Shown here: one piece after another, positions 8,198-16,875 of the stretch
How the letters are laid out: each line of letters starts with the position of its first letter
How positions within the stretch are numbered: the first letter of the stretch is position 1
Source: Roseovarius bejariae
GTDB taxonomy: Bacteria > Pseudomonadota > Alphaproteobacteria > Rhodobacterales > Rhodobacteraceae
DNA: 64,000 nucleotides
Reading direction: 5' to 3'
Assembly (NCBI RefSeq): GCF_009669325.1
Contig: NZ_SZWE01000001.1
Location: 1,741,501-1,805,500, forward strand
The notes under the pieces: model-generated
What the model was told of the DNA's origin: nothing
Seen by the model: only the letters and a program-made list of their open reading frames with translations
Databases searched by the model: none
Translations under genes and position numbers: made by a program

Positions 8198-9838
8198 TCA
8201 GAGTCTGATATCGACACGGTCGGTCAAGATGGCTGCCGTCGGATGTTGGGCCATCTCGGGTACCTCGGTATCGAGGTTTTCCATCGGGTGTGACGAGCTT
8301 TGGCTGGTGCCGCTCTGCGCCCTGTCCTGATGTTGTGCGAATGCGAAATCGGTGGCCTCGTAACCAAGGCTTTGAAAATCCTGTGCCAGAAGGTCGATAT
8401 GACGCCGCATAAGATCCAGCGTTTCGGGCCTGTCGGCAAGAATCTGGACGGTCAGGCCCGTTTCACCGGGCGAAAGGCTGATCCGAACGCGGCCAAGTTC
8501 GGCGGGATTCAGCAAAAGGTCAACGCCGCGGTCGCCGCCGCTTCGGTGTACCGCCTCTGCCAATTGTTGCGCGATATGGCGTGGCAGGTCAGGCGCATGA
8601 GGCACCTGCGATGGCTGTATGGCCGCACGCGGGACCGCATCGGCGTGAAAGCGGATATCGGGAAGCGCAGGGTCGATCATGCGCCTGTGGTCCTCTGCCG
8701 GGTACGCCGTGAGGGACAGCATCGGGGAACCCAAGGACGACGGCGGCGTGCCTGACGGCGTATTTCCCAAAGGGGGTGTGATCATGGGGCGCTGCGTGAC
8801 CCCACGATCCGAGATCGAGGACCGCTCCTGAACCGGCCGATCCAGGGCCGCCTCGGCAAGTTCCGACACCTTGGGCGCGGCATGTTCCGGGCTTGGCCTT
8901 GCCGGTGTGGTCTGTGGCATGATCTGTGGTGCCGTGCCCTGGGTGCTTGCAGCACTGGGCGTCGCCATATTTGGCGCAGCCTTGGCCATCGCCGCCCGCG
9001 GCGTCTTGGGGCCTGCCGGTTCAATGGGTGCAACCTTTGGCATTGGGGCCTCCGGGACTGTGATCCCGGCGGGCGTGGCGGCTTTACCTTCCAGCGGTAT
9101 CACCTGCGACAAAGCTATCTTGGGGGGACCCATGCCTGCCACTACCGATGAACCATCCTGCCCTTGCGAAGGCCCCGCTACCGTGTGGCGATTTGCGTTC
9201 TTAGGCTGTAATAGACTCTGTTTTTCATTCTCCAGAGCCACTTCTGCTGGGGCGATAGGGGCTGTTACCCTCACCCCTTCACCTGACGGCCCCTTGCCCG
9301 CGGCCCCTGCCTGTTTATCCGGTGTGGGATCACCCCGTGTCAGAACGGGGGTATTGCGTGTTGAAACGGGGTTTTCCGGTTTAGCCACAACGTGAAGCGC
9401 GGGGCCTTGACCACTTGGCATCTCTGATCCGGGGCGGTGCGGCGTAGGCTCGGACCGGCCCTCCCGGAATGTGTTTGGCTGAATGGTGTCGTCACCCAAG
9501 GAACCCGGGGTATCTGGCGTTGTTTTCGCGACGGGCGATTCGGCCTCCGCAGCGTCCGGGGCAGTCATGGAATATACTTCGGAAGTCATTTCATCACCCC
9601 CGGTCTGACCGTCATGGGGGGGCGTTTGCGCCTCGGGCTTCCCCGGGTCCTTGTCTGCTTTGCCCGTCTTGGCCGGTGTCCCTGTGGGCCCGTCGTTGCC
9701 GGGGAGCAGAGGGTGTGCTGCCCTTTCCCCGAACACGGATTGGAAGGTTTCAAAATCCCCGGCCTCGGGCGCATTGGGAGGCACATTTGCCTTTGCGGTC
9801 GGCTCCTGTGGGGCGGGGTTGGGTTGTATGGGTAGCAT
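8198..9838 (-). CDS. fliK: flagellar hook-length control protein FliK
   Basis: Molecular ruler that stops hook export and switches the export gate to filament substrates. The 546-residue protein is mostly low-complexity (Pro, Ala, Thr), as is usual for FliK. The C-terminal Flg_hook domain is recognisable: VDLLLNPAELGRVRISLSPG, then LTVQILADRPETLDLMRRH and LAQDFQSLGYEATDFAF. It lies directly upstream of flgD, so hook assembly and hook length control share a transcript. It is divergent from the flgJ-like gene. Confidence 0.9.
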   Translation of the reverse strand: MLPIQPNPAPQEPTAKANVPPNAPEAGDFETFQSVFGERAAHPLLPGNDGPTGTPAKTGKADKDPGKPEAQTPPHDGQTGGDEMTSEVYSMTAPDAAEAESPVAKTTPDTPGSLGDDTIQPNTFREGRSEPTPHRPGSEMPSGQGPALHVVAKPENPVSTRNTPVLTRGDPTPDKQAGAAGKGPSGEGVRVTAPIAPAEVALENEKQSLLQPKNANRHTVAGPSQGQDGSSVVAGMGPPKIALSQVIPLEGKAATPAGITVPEAPMPKVAPIEPAGPKTPRAAMAKAAPNMATPSAASTQGTAPQIMPQTTPARPSPEHAAPKVSELAEAALDRPVQERSSISDRGVTQRPMITPPLGNTPSGTPPSSLGSPMLSLTAYPAEDHRRMIDPALPDIRFHADAVPRAAIQPSQVPHAPDLPRHIAQQLAEAVHRSGGDRGVDLLLNPAELGRVRISLSPGETGLTVQILADRPETLDLMRRHIDLLAQDFQSLGYEATDFAFAQHQDRAQSGTSQSSSHPMENLDTEVPEMAQHPTAAILTDRVDIRL

Positions 9839-9954
9839 CCTGCACTCCGGGATTTCTTCCTCAGGTGGCGCAGAGAATGACAGGCATCGGTTACTGGTTC
9901 TTTACCGTATTGCGATCAAATGACCGGGTCTTATGCACAATTCGAGGTAAAACA

Positions 9955-10239
9955 GTGACTGATTTTTTATCGATTCCCCCGAAAGCCCCGCCTTTGAACG
10001 CGGATGTATCCGCCGCGCGCAAGGCCGCGCAGAAACTTGAAGCAAGCTTTCTTGCCGAAATGTTGAAAGGCGCCGGGTTCGGCGTGCAGAGGAATGGGTT
10101 TTCCGGCGGGGTCGGGGAAGATCAGTTCGCTTCGTTCCACCGGCAGGCCGTGGCCGACGAGATCGCCAAGGCCGGTGGGCTGGGATTGGCAGAACATTTT
10201 TTCAACGCAATGATGGAGTCCCGAAATGAACCACAATGA
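9955..10239 (+). CDS. flgJ: FlgJ-like rod-binding protein (N-terminal domain only)
   Basis: A 94-residue protein matching only the rod-binding domain of FlgJ: AAQKLEASFLAEMLKGAGF, then EDQFASFHRQAVADEIAKAG and GLAEHFFNAM. It lacks the C-terminal muramidase domain found in enterobacterial FlgJ, which is normal in alphaproteobacteria, where a separate lytic enzyme is used. The start is a GTG preceded by GAGG; no in-frame ATG fits the domain. It overlaps the next gene by 14 bases. Confidence 0.85.
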   Translation: MTDFLSIPPKAPPLNADVSAARKAAQKLEASFLAEMLKGAGFGVQRNGFSGGVGEDQFASFHRQAVADEIAKAGGLGLAEHFFNAMMESRNEPQ

Positions 10240-10585
10240 TGCACAAGACCTGATCAACCGGCTGGACGAGCTTTTGGAGCAAGAGCGCACGGCGCTTCTG
10301 GACGGTGATCTTGAAACCATCGGCACGCTTCTGGATGCCAAAGAGCGGTTGATCGATGCACTCAACACCCTATCCCAAGACGAACGCCCCGAGATGGGCG
10401 CCGTGGAGGCGAAGGTTATACGCAATCAGGCGCTTTTGGATGGCGCGCTTCAGGGGATACGGCATGTGGCCGCGCGTATGGCGGCCCTGCGCCGCGTCCG
10501 CCGCAGCCTTGAAACCTATGATGCCAAGGGCACCAAGACCACCATCGAGGGGGAGACGGACTATAGCGTTGAGAAGCGGGCCTGA
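10226..10585 (+). CDS. flgN: FlgN-like export chaperone for hook-associated proteins
   Basis: A 119-residue, almost entirely helical protein with LINRLDELLEQERTALLDGD and LLDAKERLIDAL near the N-terminus, the pattern of FlgN chaperones that hold FlgK and FlgL for export. The position immediately after a rod-binding gene and before flagellin fits. Sequence similarity in this family is low, so the assignment rests on size, helix pattern and neighbours. Confidence 0.72.
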   Translation: MNHNDAQDLINRLDELLEQERTALLDGDLETIGTLLDAKERLIDALNTLSQDERPEMGAVEAKVIRNQALLDGALQGIRHVAARMAALRRVRRSLETYDAKGTKTTIEGETDYSVEKRA

Positions 10586-10624
10586 GCGATTTGAGTCAAA
10601 TACCGAGCAGACCGCAGATACACT

Positions 10625-10639
10625 TTAGGATTCCGTTAG
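10625..10639. promoter_or_regulatory. weak CtrA-like box upstream of flagellin
   Basis: TTAG, seven bases, then TTAG matches six of eight consensus positions of the CtrA site TTAA-N7-TTAA. It is about 160 bases before the flagellin ATG. By itself it is weak; it gains interest from four better matches elsewhere in the locus. Confidence 0.3.
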
Positions 10640-10732
10640 CACCAGAAAGCCCATGCTGTGCCTGCATCCGAAACGGTTGGCGCGGCACGGGGCAGATGCC
10701 CACCTGCTGCAAATGTCAGAACGACTGTTTGA

Positions 10733-10754
10733 CCCGACCTCAGGTTGAGGCGGG
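10733..10754 (+). promoter_or_regulatory. hairpin in the flagellin 5' leader
   Basis: CCCG-a-CCTCA, a GGT loop and TGAGG-CGGG form a nine-pair stem with one bulged A, ending about 46 bases before the flagellin start. FlbT, encoded two genes downstream, is known in Caulobacter to act on the flagellin mRNA leader, so this is a plausible target. That link is inference. Confidence 0.4.
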
Positions 10755-10800
10755 ATTGTGAAACATGGCGCAAAAGCGCCAAAGGTTAAAGGAATATGCT

Positions 10801-11631
10801 ATGTCGAGCATTCTGACGAACAACAGCGCGATGGTGGCGCTACAAACCCTGAAATCGGTCAATTCCAACCTTGCCAAGACTCAGGACATGGTATCGACCG
10901 GCAAGGAAATTTCCGGCGCAAAGGACAATTCGGCCATCTGGGCCATTTCCAAGGTGATGGAATCGGATGTCAGCGGCTTCAATGCGGTGTCCGAGTCGCT
11001 TTCGCTGGGCGAGTCCACAGTTGCGGTGGCTGTTGCCGGTGCCGAGCAGATCACGGACTTGCTCAATCAGATCAAGGAAAAGGTGGTGGCCGCCACCGGC
11101 GAGAACGTGGACCACACCAAGATCGGTGCGGATGTCACGGAACTGACCAACCAGGTGAACTCGATCATCTCGGCCTCGCAGTTCAACGGTGCGAACCTGC
11201 TGAACAGTGCTGGCAACGCCGGTATTACCGTCTTGTCGTCGCTTGACCGCGATGCCGCGGGCGCGGTGACTGCCGCGAATATCACGGTGGCCTCGGTCGA
11301 CTTCGAAGCCAATCTCGATCTGAGCGATATCGACGTGTCGAGCGCCACTGCCGCCGATGGTTCGATCTCGAATATCGAGACACATATCCAGACCGCCGTC
11401 GACGGTGCGGCGGCTCTGGGGGCTTCGGCCAAGCGCATCTCGGACCAGAACGTGTTTGTCGGCAAGGTCATGGATGCGATGAAGTCGGGCATCGGGTCGC
11501 TGGTCGATGCGGATATGGAGGAGGCTTCGGCACGACTGCAAGCGCTTCAGGTGCAACAGCAGCTTGCGACGCAGTCACTCTCGATCGCCAACCAGGCCCC
11601 GCAAGCCATTTTGTCGCTGTTCAGAGGCTAA
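10801..11631 (+). CDS. fliC: flagellin
   Basis: Filament subunit of 276 residues. The N-terminal D0/D1 helices read SSILTNNSAMVALQTLKSVN and LAKTQDMVSTGKEISGAKDN, and the C-terminal helix ends LSIANQAPQAILSLFRG. The centre is short, so there is no variable D2/D3 outer domain, as is common in Rhodobacterales. The ATG at 10801 was chosen because AAAGGA lies seven bases upstream and the product starts with the usual MSSIL. A terminator follows; flaF and flbT lie downstream and probably tune flagellin production and export. Confidence 0.95.
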   Translation: MSSILTNNSAMVALQTLKSVNSNLAKTQDMVSTGKEISGAKDNSAIWAISKVMESDVSGFNAVSESLSLGESTVAVAVAGAEQITDLLNQIKEKVVAATGENVDHTKIGADVTELTNQVNSIISASQFNGANLLNSAGNAGITVLSSLDRDAAGAVTAANITVASVDFEANLDLSDIDVSSATAADGSISNIETHIQTAVDGAAALGASAKRISDQNVFVGKVMDAMKSGIGSLVDADMEEASARLQALQVQQQLATQSLSIANQAPQAILSLFRG

Positions 11632-11639
11632 CAGCCCAC

Positions 11640-11667
11640 GGGGCGTCCCCTTCGGGGCGCCCCATTT
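11640..11667 (+). terminator. intrinsic terminator after flagellin
   Basis: A ten-pair GC-rich stem (GGGGCG/CGCCCC and CCCC/GGGG with one bulged T and a TTC loop) begins nine bases after the stop codon and is followed by a short T run. It probably lets the abundant flagellin mRNA end before flaF. Confidence 0.75.
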
Positions 11668-11705
11668 CGCCCTGACCTGACAGACAAAACCCGGAAGGAC
11701 ACGAC

Positions 11706-12083
11706 GTGAACGCGACCCTCTTGGCACAAAACGCCTATCGGCAAGACGCGCAGGCTGTCCGCACCCATCGCGGTGTGGAATATGACGCCATCGCACGGAT
11801 CACACATGCACTCAAAACCGCCGCCCGACACGGCTCCACTGGCTTCCCCGAACTAGCCGCTGCCATTCATGATAATCGGCGCCTCTGGACCATCCTCGCA
11901 ACAGATGCGGCCGATGCGGGCAATCAACTTCCAGATACCTTGCGCGCGCGCATCATTTACCTGGCCGAATTCACCCGCCTGCACAGCAGCAAGGTCCTGA
12001 ACGAAAAAGCCAGCCCAGCGCCCTTGATCGAAGTGAACACCGCGATCCTCAAGGGGCTGCGCGATGGGGGGCAAGAGAAATGA
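11706..12083 (+). CDS. flaF: flagellar biosynthesis regulator FlaF
   Basis: Alphaproteobacterial FlaF, required for flagellin synthesis or secretion in Caulobacter, where it acts in opposition to FlbT. The 125-residue helical product begins with GTG and contains the family segments AQNAYRQDAQAVRTHRGVEY, RLWTILATDAAD and RARIIYLAEFTRLHSSKVL. It overlaps flbT by ATGA, so the two regulators are translated together. Confidence 0.9.
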   Translation: MNATLLAQNAYRQDAQAVRTHRGVEYDAIARITHALKTAARHGSTGFPELAAAIHDNRRLWTILATDAADAGNQLPDTLRARIIYLAEFTRLHSSKVLNEKASPAPLIEVNTAILKGLRDGGQEK

Positions 12084-12484
12084 CCGGCCTTGTCCTGAAA
12101 CTGAGCCCGAAAGAGCGCGTCCTGATCAACGGGGCGGTGATCGAGAATGGCGACAGGCGCTCGCGCTTGTCGATCGTGACGCCGGAAGCCAACATCCTGC
12201 GGCTGCGCGATGCCATCCACCCCGAAGAAGCCACGACGCCGGTGCGGAGGGTCTGTTATGCGGTGCAGCTTGTCCTGTCTGGCGATACCGCACCGGACGA
12301 AGCGCGCCTGCAACTGCTGCGCAGGATCGAGGAGTTGAGCCGCGTGTTCACCGACCCCGACAGCCATACCTACCTGTCCCGCGCGACCGAGGCGGTGTTG
12401 CATGATCAATATTACCAGTGCCTGAAAGCGCTGCGCGGTCTACTCCCACGCGAGGATCGCCTTATGGCGCATACGATGCAATGA
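12080..12484 (+). CDS. flbT: flagellar biosynthesis repressor FlbT
   Basis: Post-transcriptional regulator that binds flagellin mRNA leaders and limits flagellin synthesis until the hook is complete (established in Caulobacter). The 134-residue product has the family start LVLKLSPKERVLINGAVIEN, the phrase VTPEANILRLRDAI and a C-terminal EAVLHDQYYQCLKALRGLLP. The start overlaps the flaF stop and its own stop overlaps the next start, giving a tightly coupled flaF-flbT-DUF1217 unit. Confidence 0.92.
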   Translation: MTGLVLKLSPKERVLINGAVIENGDRRSRLSIVTPEANILRLRDAIHPEEATTPVRRVCYAVQLVLSGDTAPDEARLQLLRRIEELSRVFTDPDSHTYLSRATEAVLHDQYYQCLKALRGLLPREDRLMAHTMQ

Positions 12485-13287
12485 GCTTTCAACCCATCAT
12501 ACCCATGTCAGGGCTTGGCGGGTGGGCCTTCCTGAATGCCACCCGGGAAAATCAGACAGCGACGTTCGAGCAATCGCCGACAATACGCCGTGACACGGAC
12601 TATTTCGAAGCCAAGATCAGCGAGATAGACAGCGCCGAAGCACTGGTTTCGGATCGGCGCCTTCTGCGGGTTGCGCTGGGTGCCTTCGGATTACAGGAAG
12701 ATCTGGATAATCGGTTTTTGATCCGGCGCGTTCTGGAGGGCGGCGTTCAAGCCGAGGATTCGCTTGCCAACAAACTGGCCGACGACCGGTACAAGATGAT
12801 GGCCGCGACCTTCGGGTTCGGCGATGGCGGCCCCCCTTCGACTCAGCGCGAGGGCTTTGGGGCCGAGATCACCGCGAAATTTCGGGAAATCTCATTTGAA
12901 GTGGCCGTCGGCGATCAGGATGAGAGTCTTCGGCTGGCCATGAACGCCGAGCGAGAATTGAGTGAAATGGCACAGGAGCGGCCAGAAAGCGATGATGCCC
13001 TCTGGTTCCGGATCATGGGGACACCCCCCTTGCGCAAGGTTTTCGAGGTCGCTTTGGGCTTGCCGGAGAGTTTTGCACAACTTGATCTGGACAGGCAGCT
13101 TGAGGTTTTCAAGGACCGTAGCGACAGCCAGCTTGGTATTGCCCGCCTATCTGATCTTGCCGACTCAGATGTGCTGGACGGCTTGGTCGAAAGGTATCTC
13201 TTGCGTGACCAGGTGGCGCAGATGCAGGCCCAAAGCCCACAAGCCATAGCCCTGACCCTGTTGCAACAGCTGCCACAACGGATCTGA
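12481..13287 (+). CDS. DUF1217 flagellar-locus protein
   Basis: A 268-residue protein of the DUF1217 family, found in flagellar loci of alphaproteobacteria and of unknown function. Recognisable segments are RRDTDYFEAKISEIDSAEAL, LADDRYKMMAATFGFGDG and FRIMGTPPLRKVFEVALGLP. It has no signal peptide or membrane helix and the C-terminus is helical. The ATG at 12481 overlaps the flbT stop by four bases. It converges with fliI, leaving only two bases between the stop codons. A cytoplasmic or exported flagellar role is inferred from context only. Confidence 0.75.
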   Translation: MSFQPIIPMSGLGGWAFLNATRENQTATFEQSPTIRRDTDYFEAKISEIDSAEALVSDRRLLRVALGAFGLQEDLDNRFLIRRVLEGGVQAEDSLANKLADDRYKMMAATFGFGDGGPPSTQREGFGAEITAKFREISFEVAVGDQDESLRLAMNAERELSEMAQERPESDDALWFRIMGTPPLRKVFEVALGLPESFAQLDLDRQLEVFKDRSDSQLGIARLSDLADSDVLDGLVERYLLRDQVAQMQAQSPQAIALTLLQQLPQRI

Positions 13288-13289
13288 CA

Positions 13290-14690
13290 TTATCGACCCC
13301 GTTGGTTCACCCTGTTTGCCTTTGTCATCTGTCCCGGCCCTGTCTGCTCGTTGCGGGCGTGGCCACGTCCACCCACCCCACGGCGCAGAATAAGGCCAAG
13401 ACGGGCGAAGCTGTCAGCCGTCGTATGAGGCTCTGTTTCAGCCAAAAAGGCGTCCAACTCCGGCCATGTGCGTACTGCTGTATCCAGATCCGGGTCATTC
13501 CCTTCTGTATAAAGACCGGCGCGTATCATGGTTTCAGACGCCGCATAGGCCCCAAGACGCGCCCGGGCCTGCGATATCAGGTCGTTCTCCGCGTCACTCG
13601 CTGCATCCGGCAAGCTGCGCGAGACAGAGCGCAGAAGGTCAACCGCCGGATAGCGGCCCCGCTCGGCAATCGCGCGATCAAGAACCACATGCCCATCAAG
13701 CACCCCGCGCAAGATGTCGGCAACAGGTTCATCCATATCCGAACCGGCCACCAGAACGCTGAAGAGGGCGGTAATATCGCCAGCCGACCCTGCGCCCGGC
13801 CCGGCGCGTTCGCAAAGCGACATGATCATATGAGAGGTCGAGGCCGGGTATCCACGTAATGCGGGCAGTTCCCCCGAAACGGTGGCCACTTCGCGGTGGG
13901 CCTCGGCAAAGCGGGTGATGGAATCAGCGAGGAACAAAACCTGATGGCCCAGATCGCGAAAGTACTCGGCCACGGCCATCGCCGCCCATGCGCACCGTCG
14001 CCGGATCAGCGGCGACATATCCGACGTGGCCGCAACGATGATCGCGCGGCGCATACCCTCGGGGCCAAGCACCTTTTCGACGAATTCCCGCAGCTCCCGG
14101 CCCCGTTCGCCAATCAGCGCGAAGACCACAACATCGGCCTGCATGTTCTTGCCCAAGTGCCCTAGCAAGCTGGATTTGCCCACGCCAGAGCCGGCAAAAA
14201 GGCCAAGCCGCTGCCCACGCACAATCGGCAAAACCGTGTTGAAGGCTGCCATGCCGGTTTCCAACCGCGCGCCCAATGCACGCCGTTCCGCCGGGGCCGG
14301 GGGATGGGCGCGCAAGGCATAGGGCACCTGCCCCGACGCCAAGGGCATCCCATCAAGCGGATTGCCGAGGGGGTCGACCACCCGGCCAATCCAACCCGGT
14401 GCAGGCGAAATCGTGGCGGCATCGAGCAAAAGCGCCGAATCGCCCAGCGCCACGCCCACCGGCACCTCATCTGGCAAGACAACGGTACGCCCTTCCTCCA
14501 GTTGCACCACCTCGCCGAAAAGCGGGCCTGCCACGCGGTCGATCCGCACACGATCGCCAAGCCGCGCCTCCCCCGAAAGGCCAGACAAACAAAGGCTATG
14601 GCCCTGCACGGCGCTGACCCGGCCAAGCGGGCGGTCGGCCTTGAGGCGGGCAATCTGGGGGGTCGGGGGTGTCAGGGTGTCTTGGATCAT
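13290..14690 (-). CDS. fliI: flagellum-specific export ATPase FliI
   Basis: ATPase that energises loading of the flagellar type III export gate; it forms a hexamer resembling the F1 beta subunit. Walker A is GLFAGSGVGKSSLLGH, the catalytic segment is FALIGERGRELREFVE, and Walker B is VLFLADSITRFAEAHRE. The 466-residue length is normal. The ATG at 14690 has GGAG six bases upstream, which beats a TTG four codons earlier. It is divergent from flgB. Its usual partner fliH lies 16 kb away, and no clear fliJ accompanies it. Confidence 0.95.
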   Translation of the reverse strand: MIQDTLTPPTPQIARLKADRPLGRVSAVQGHSLCLSGLSGEARLGDRVRIDRVAGPLFGEVVQLEEGRTVVLPDEVPVGVALGDSALLLDAATISPAPGWIGRVVDPLGNPLDGMPLASGQVPYALRAHPPAPAERRALGARLETGMAAFNTVLPIVRGQRLGLFAGSGVGKSSLLGHLGKNMQADVVVFALIGERGRELREFVEKVLGPEGMRRAIIVAATSDMSPLIRRRCAWAAMAVAEYFRDLGHQVLFLADSITRFAEAHREVATVSGELPALRGYPASTSHMIMSLCERAGPGAGSAGDITALFSVLVAGSDMDEPVADILRGVLDGHVVLDRAIAERGRYPAVDLLRSVSRSLPDAASDAENDLISQARARLGAYAASETMIRAGLYTEGNDPDLDTAVRTWPELDAFLAETEPHTTADSFARLGLILRRGVGGRGHARNEQTGPGQMTKANRVNQRGR

Positions 14691-14738
14691 CGGCAACTCC
14701 AAAAGTTTTTCCGCAAACCCTTTCTAAAGGAATCACGG

Positions 14739-14753
14739 TTAAGCCTTGATTGA
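14739..14753. promoter_or_regulatory. CtrA-like box in the fliI/flgB divergent region
   Basis: TTAA, seven bases, then TTGA matches seven of eight CtrA consensus bases. It lies 49-63 bases upstream of fliI and 24 bases before flgB. No other regulatory element was recognised in this 86-base spacer. Confidence 0.45.
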
Positions 14754-14776
14754 AGCCAATCGAGGGAGAAGCCCCG

Positions 14777-15166
14777 ATGTTTGAAAACCTGGACATCTTT
14801 CGCATGTCGTCTGCCATGGCCCGCCACGCGGGGACTCGTCAGGCGCTGATCGCGCAGAACATGGCCAATGCCGATACGCCCGGCTATGCCGCGCGGGATT
14901 TGAAGCCGTTTCAGGCTTATTTAGAGACTGATACAGGTGATTTTCACCCAAGGGCCACACGCGCGGCGCATTTGCATGGCGCGGGCGTCAACCGACCCTA
15001 TTCCCCCGCGATCCGGCCCGGCGCCGAGGCCGATCCGAACGGCAATTCCGTCTCTCTCGAAACCGAAATGGTCAACGCCGTGGAGGTCAAGCGGCAGCAT
15101 GATCGCGCGCTGGCCATCTACAAGCATTCACTGACGGTGCTGCGTAGCGCCGTAAGCACCCGATAG
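14777..15166 (+). CDS. flgB: flagellar basal-body rod protein FlgB
   Basis: Proximal rod subunit. The rod/hook N-terminal motif reads LIAQNMANADTPGYAARDL, and the C-terminus (VNAVEVKRQHDRALAIYKHS) packs as the partner helix. The 129-residue product starts at an ATG with GGGAG upstream; an earlier in-frame start lacks support. It is the first gene of the flgBC-fliEQ-flgFGAH-fliL operon. Confidence 0.94.
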   Translation: MFENLDIFRMSSAMARHAGTRQALIAQNMANADTPGYAARDLKPFQAYLETDTGDFHPRATRAAHLHGAGVNRPYSPAIRPGAEADPNGNSVSLETEMVNAVEVKRQHDRALAIYKHSLTVLRSAVSTR

Positions 15167-15177
15167 GAGGCCTCGGA

Positions 15178-15570
15178 ATGAGCGAATTTGCCAAATCGTT
15201 GGATGTCACGGCCAGCGGATTGAAAGCCCAGGCGCAGCGTCTGCGCCACCTGTCCGAGAATATCGCCAATGCCGATACGCCCGGATACCGGCGCAAGACC
15301 ATTTCCTTCCGCACCGAGTTCACCGCGGGTGAAGGCACGGGGCGGGTGGAAACCGGGCGCGTGCAACTGGACCGCAGCGACCTGACACAAGTTTATGACC
15401 CAACGCATCCAATGGCCGATGAGACCGGACACTACGATGGATCGAACGTGAACTTGGTGATTGAAATCGCTGACGCGCGCGAGGCGCAGCGCAGCTATGA
15501 GGCGAACCTCAAAATGTTCGAGCAGGCACGGCAAATGTCGTCGGGCCTGATGGACCTGCTTCGCAGATAA
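15178..15570 (+). CDS. flgC: flagellar basal-body rod protein FlgC
   Basis: Proximal rod subunit of 130 residues with RLRHLSENIANADTPGYRRK at the N-terminus and DAREAQRSYEANLKMFEQAR near the C-terminus, both conserved in FlgC. Eleven bases after flgB with a TAGGAGG site just before its ATG. Confidence 0.94.
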   Translation: MSEFAKSLDVTASGLKAQAQRLRHLSENIANADTPGYRRKTISFRTEFTAGEGTGRVETGRVQLDRSDLTQVYDPTHPMADETGHYDGSNVNLVIEIADAREAQRSYEANLKMFEQARQMSSGLMDLLRR

Positions 15571-15582
15571 AGGAGATCCAGA

Positions 15583-15873
15583 ATGGATATCAAACCTCTC
15601 TCCGCTGTTCAGAAATATGCAGCCGCCCGCCCCGCGACCGAGGCAAAGCCCGGCGCGGGCGGGCCCGGGGAGGCGCTTGGCGATGTCGCACGCGATTTCG
15701 CCGCCACCCTGCGGGAAAGCGAAGCCACCGCAAAGGCGGCGATGACCGGCGAAGCCGATCCGCATGCCCTTGTGCAAGCCTTGGCGCAAACCGAACTGGC
15801 CGTGGAAACCGCGGTGACGGTGCGCAACAAGGTGGTCGAGGCCTATCAGGAAATCCTGAGAATGCCGGTCTGA
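15583..15873 (+). CDS. fliE: flagellar hook-basal body complex protein FliE
   Basis: Small adapter joining the MS ring to the rod. The 96-residue product has a low-complexity N-terminus and the conserved C-terminal segment LVQALAQTELAVETAVTVRN followed by KVVEAYQEILRMPV. AAGGAG precedes the ATG. It sits between flgC and fliQ, the usual order in this group. Confidence 0.92.
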   Translation: MDIKPLSAVQKYAAARPATEAKPGAGGPGEALGDVARDFAATLRESEATAKAAMTGEADPHALVQALAQTELAVETAVTVRNKVVEAYQEILRMPV

Positions 15874-15875
15874 TC

Positions 15876-16145
15876 ATGCTGAATCAGGTGATTTTCTTCG
15901 ATTCCATGCGTCAGGGCCTTTGGGTGGCGGTGACCATCTCGTTCCCGATCCTGACGGTGGCCTTGCTGGCCGGGGTCACGGTGGGCCTGTTTCAGGCGCT
16001 GACCTCGATCCAGGAACTGACCCTGACCTTCGTGCCGAAACTGGCGGCGATCGTCGCGGTGTTCTGGCTGACCATGGGGTTCATGACGCAAACACTGGTC
16101 GGATTTTTCCAAGACCGGCTGATCCCGCTGATCATCGGAGGGTAA
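15876..16145 (+). CDS. fliQ: flagellar export gate protein FliQ
   Basis: Two-helix membrane protein of the FliP-FliQ-FliR export gate. At 89 residues it shows the first membrane hairpin (LWVAVTISFPILTVALLAGV) and the family phrase LFQALTSIQELTLTFVPKL, then a second helix. Two bases separate it from fliE. Confidence 0.94.
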   Translation: MLNQVIFFDSMRQGLWVAVTISFPILTVALLAGVTVGLFQALTSIQELTLTFVPKLAAIVAVFWLTMGFMTQTLVGFFQDRLIPLIIGG

Positions 16146-16146
16146 G

Positions 16147-16860
16147 ATGGAAAACACAGGTTACACGACCCTGACACGGCAGGCCGGCCTTCTGCGCGAA
16201 ATGCAGGTCGTGGCCAACAATATCGCCAATACCGCCACCACCGGATACCGGCAAGAAGGGTTGATTTTCGCCGAACATGTGACGCGCACGAAGGATGGCC
16301 CTTCACTTTCCATGGCCACGGCCAATGTACGCAACACCTCGATGATGCAGGGGGCATTGACCTCAACGGGTGGGAACCTTGATTTCGCCATCGAGGGTCC
16401 GGGGTTTTTCCAGATCGAAACGCCTCAGGGTGAGCGCCTGACCCGGGCGGGGAACTTCGCCCTCTCGGCGGCGGGCGAGATGGTGACAAACGATGGCTTT
16501 CGCGTGCTGGATGCGGGCGGGGCGCCGGTTTTCGTGCCGCCCGATGCCAACAACGTTGCGGTATCGCGCGACGGTACGCTGAGCGCGGATGGGCGCCCTT
16601 TGGGACAGTTGGGCCTTGTGCAGCCTATCGAGGCGCATGACCTTATCCGCGAAGATGGCGTGATGTTTCGAACACAAGGCGAAACAGAGCCTGTTTTGGA
16701 CACCCGGATCGTTCAGGGGTTCCTTGAAAGCGCCAATGTCGACCCCATCGGACAGATCGCACGCATGGTCGAAATTCAACGGGCCTACGAGATGGGGCAA
16801 AGTTTTCTGGACGCCGAGAACGAGCGTATCCGCACGGCCCTCAAGGCCTTCACAAGTTAA
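16147..16860 (+). CDS. flgF: flagellar basal-body rod protein FlgF
   Basis: Distal/proximal rod junction protein of 237 residues. The N-terminus has VVANNIANTATTGYRQEGLI, the middle has DFAIEGPGFFQIETPQGERL, and the C-terminus ends with RMVEIQRAYEMGQSFLDAEN. This is the FlgE/F/G architecture without the large insertion of hook protein. It starts one base after the fliQ stop. Confidence 0.92.
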   Translation: MENTGYTTLTRQAGLLREMQVVANNIANTATTGYRQEGLIFAEHVTRTKDGPSLSMATANVRNTSMMQGALTSTGGNLDFAIEGPGFFQIETPQGERLTRAGNFALSAAGEMVTNDGFRVLDAGGAPVFVPPDANNVAVSRDGTLSADGRPLGQLGLVQPIEAHDLIREDGVMFRTQGETEPVLDTRIVQGFLESANVDPIGQIARMVEIQRAYEMGQSFLDAENERIRTALKAFTS

Positions 16861-16875
16861 CCGCAGGAGAATGAT

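Noticed and set aside
10660..10700. Sigma-54 promoter before flagellin
   Set aside because: A GGCAC...GC pair exists near 10685, but the GG-to-GC spacing is twelve bases, not ten.
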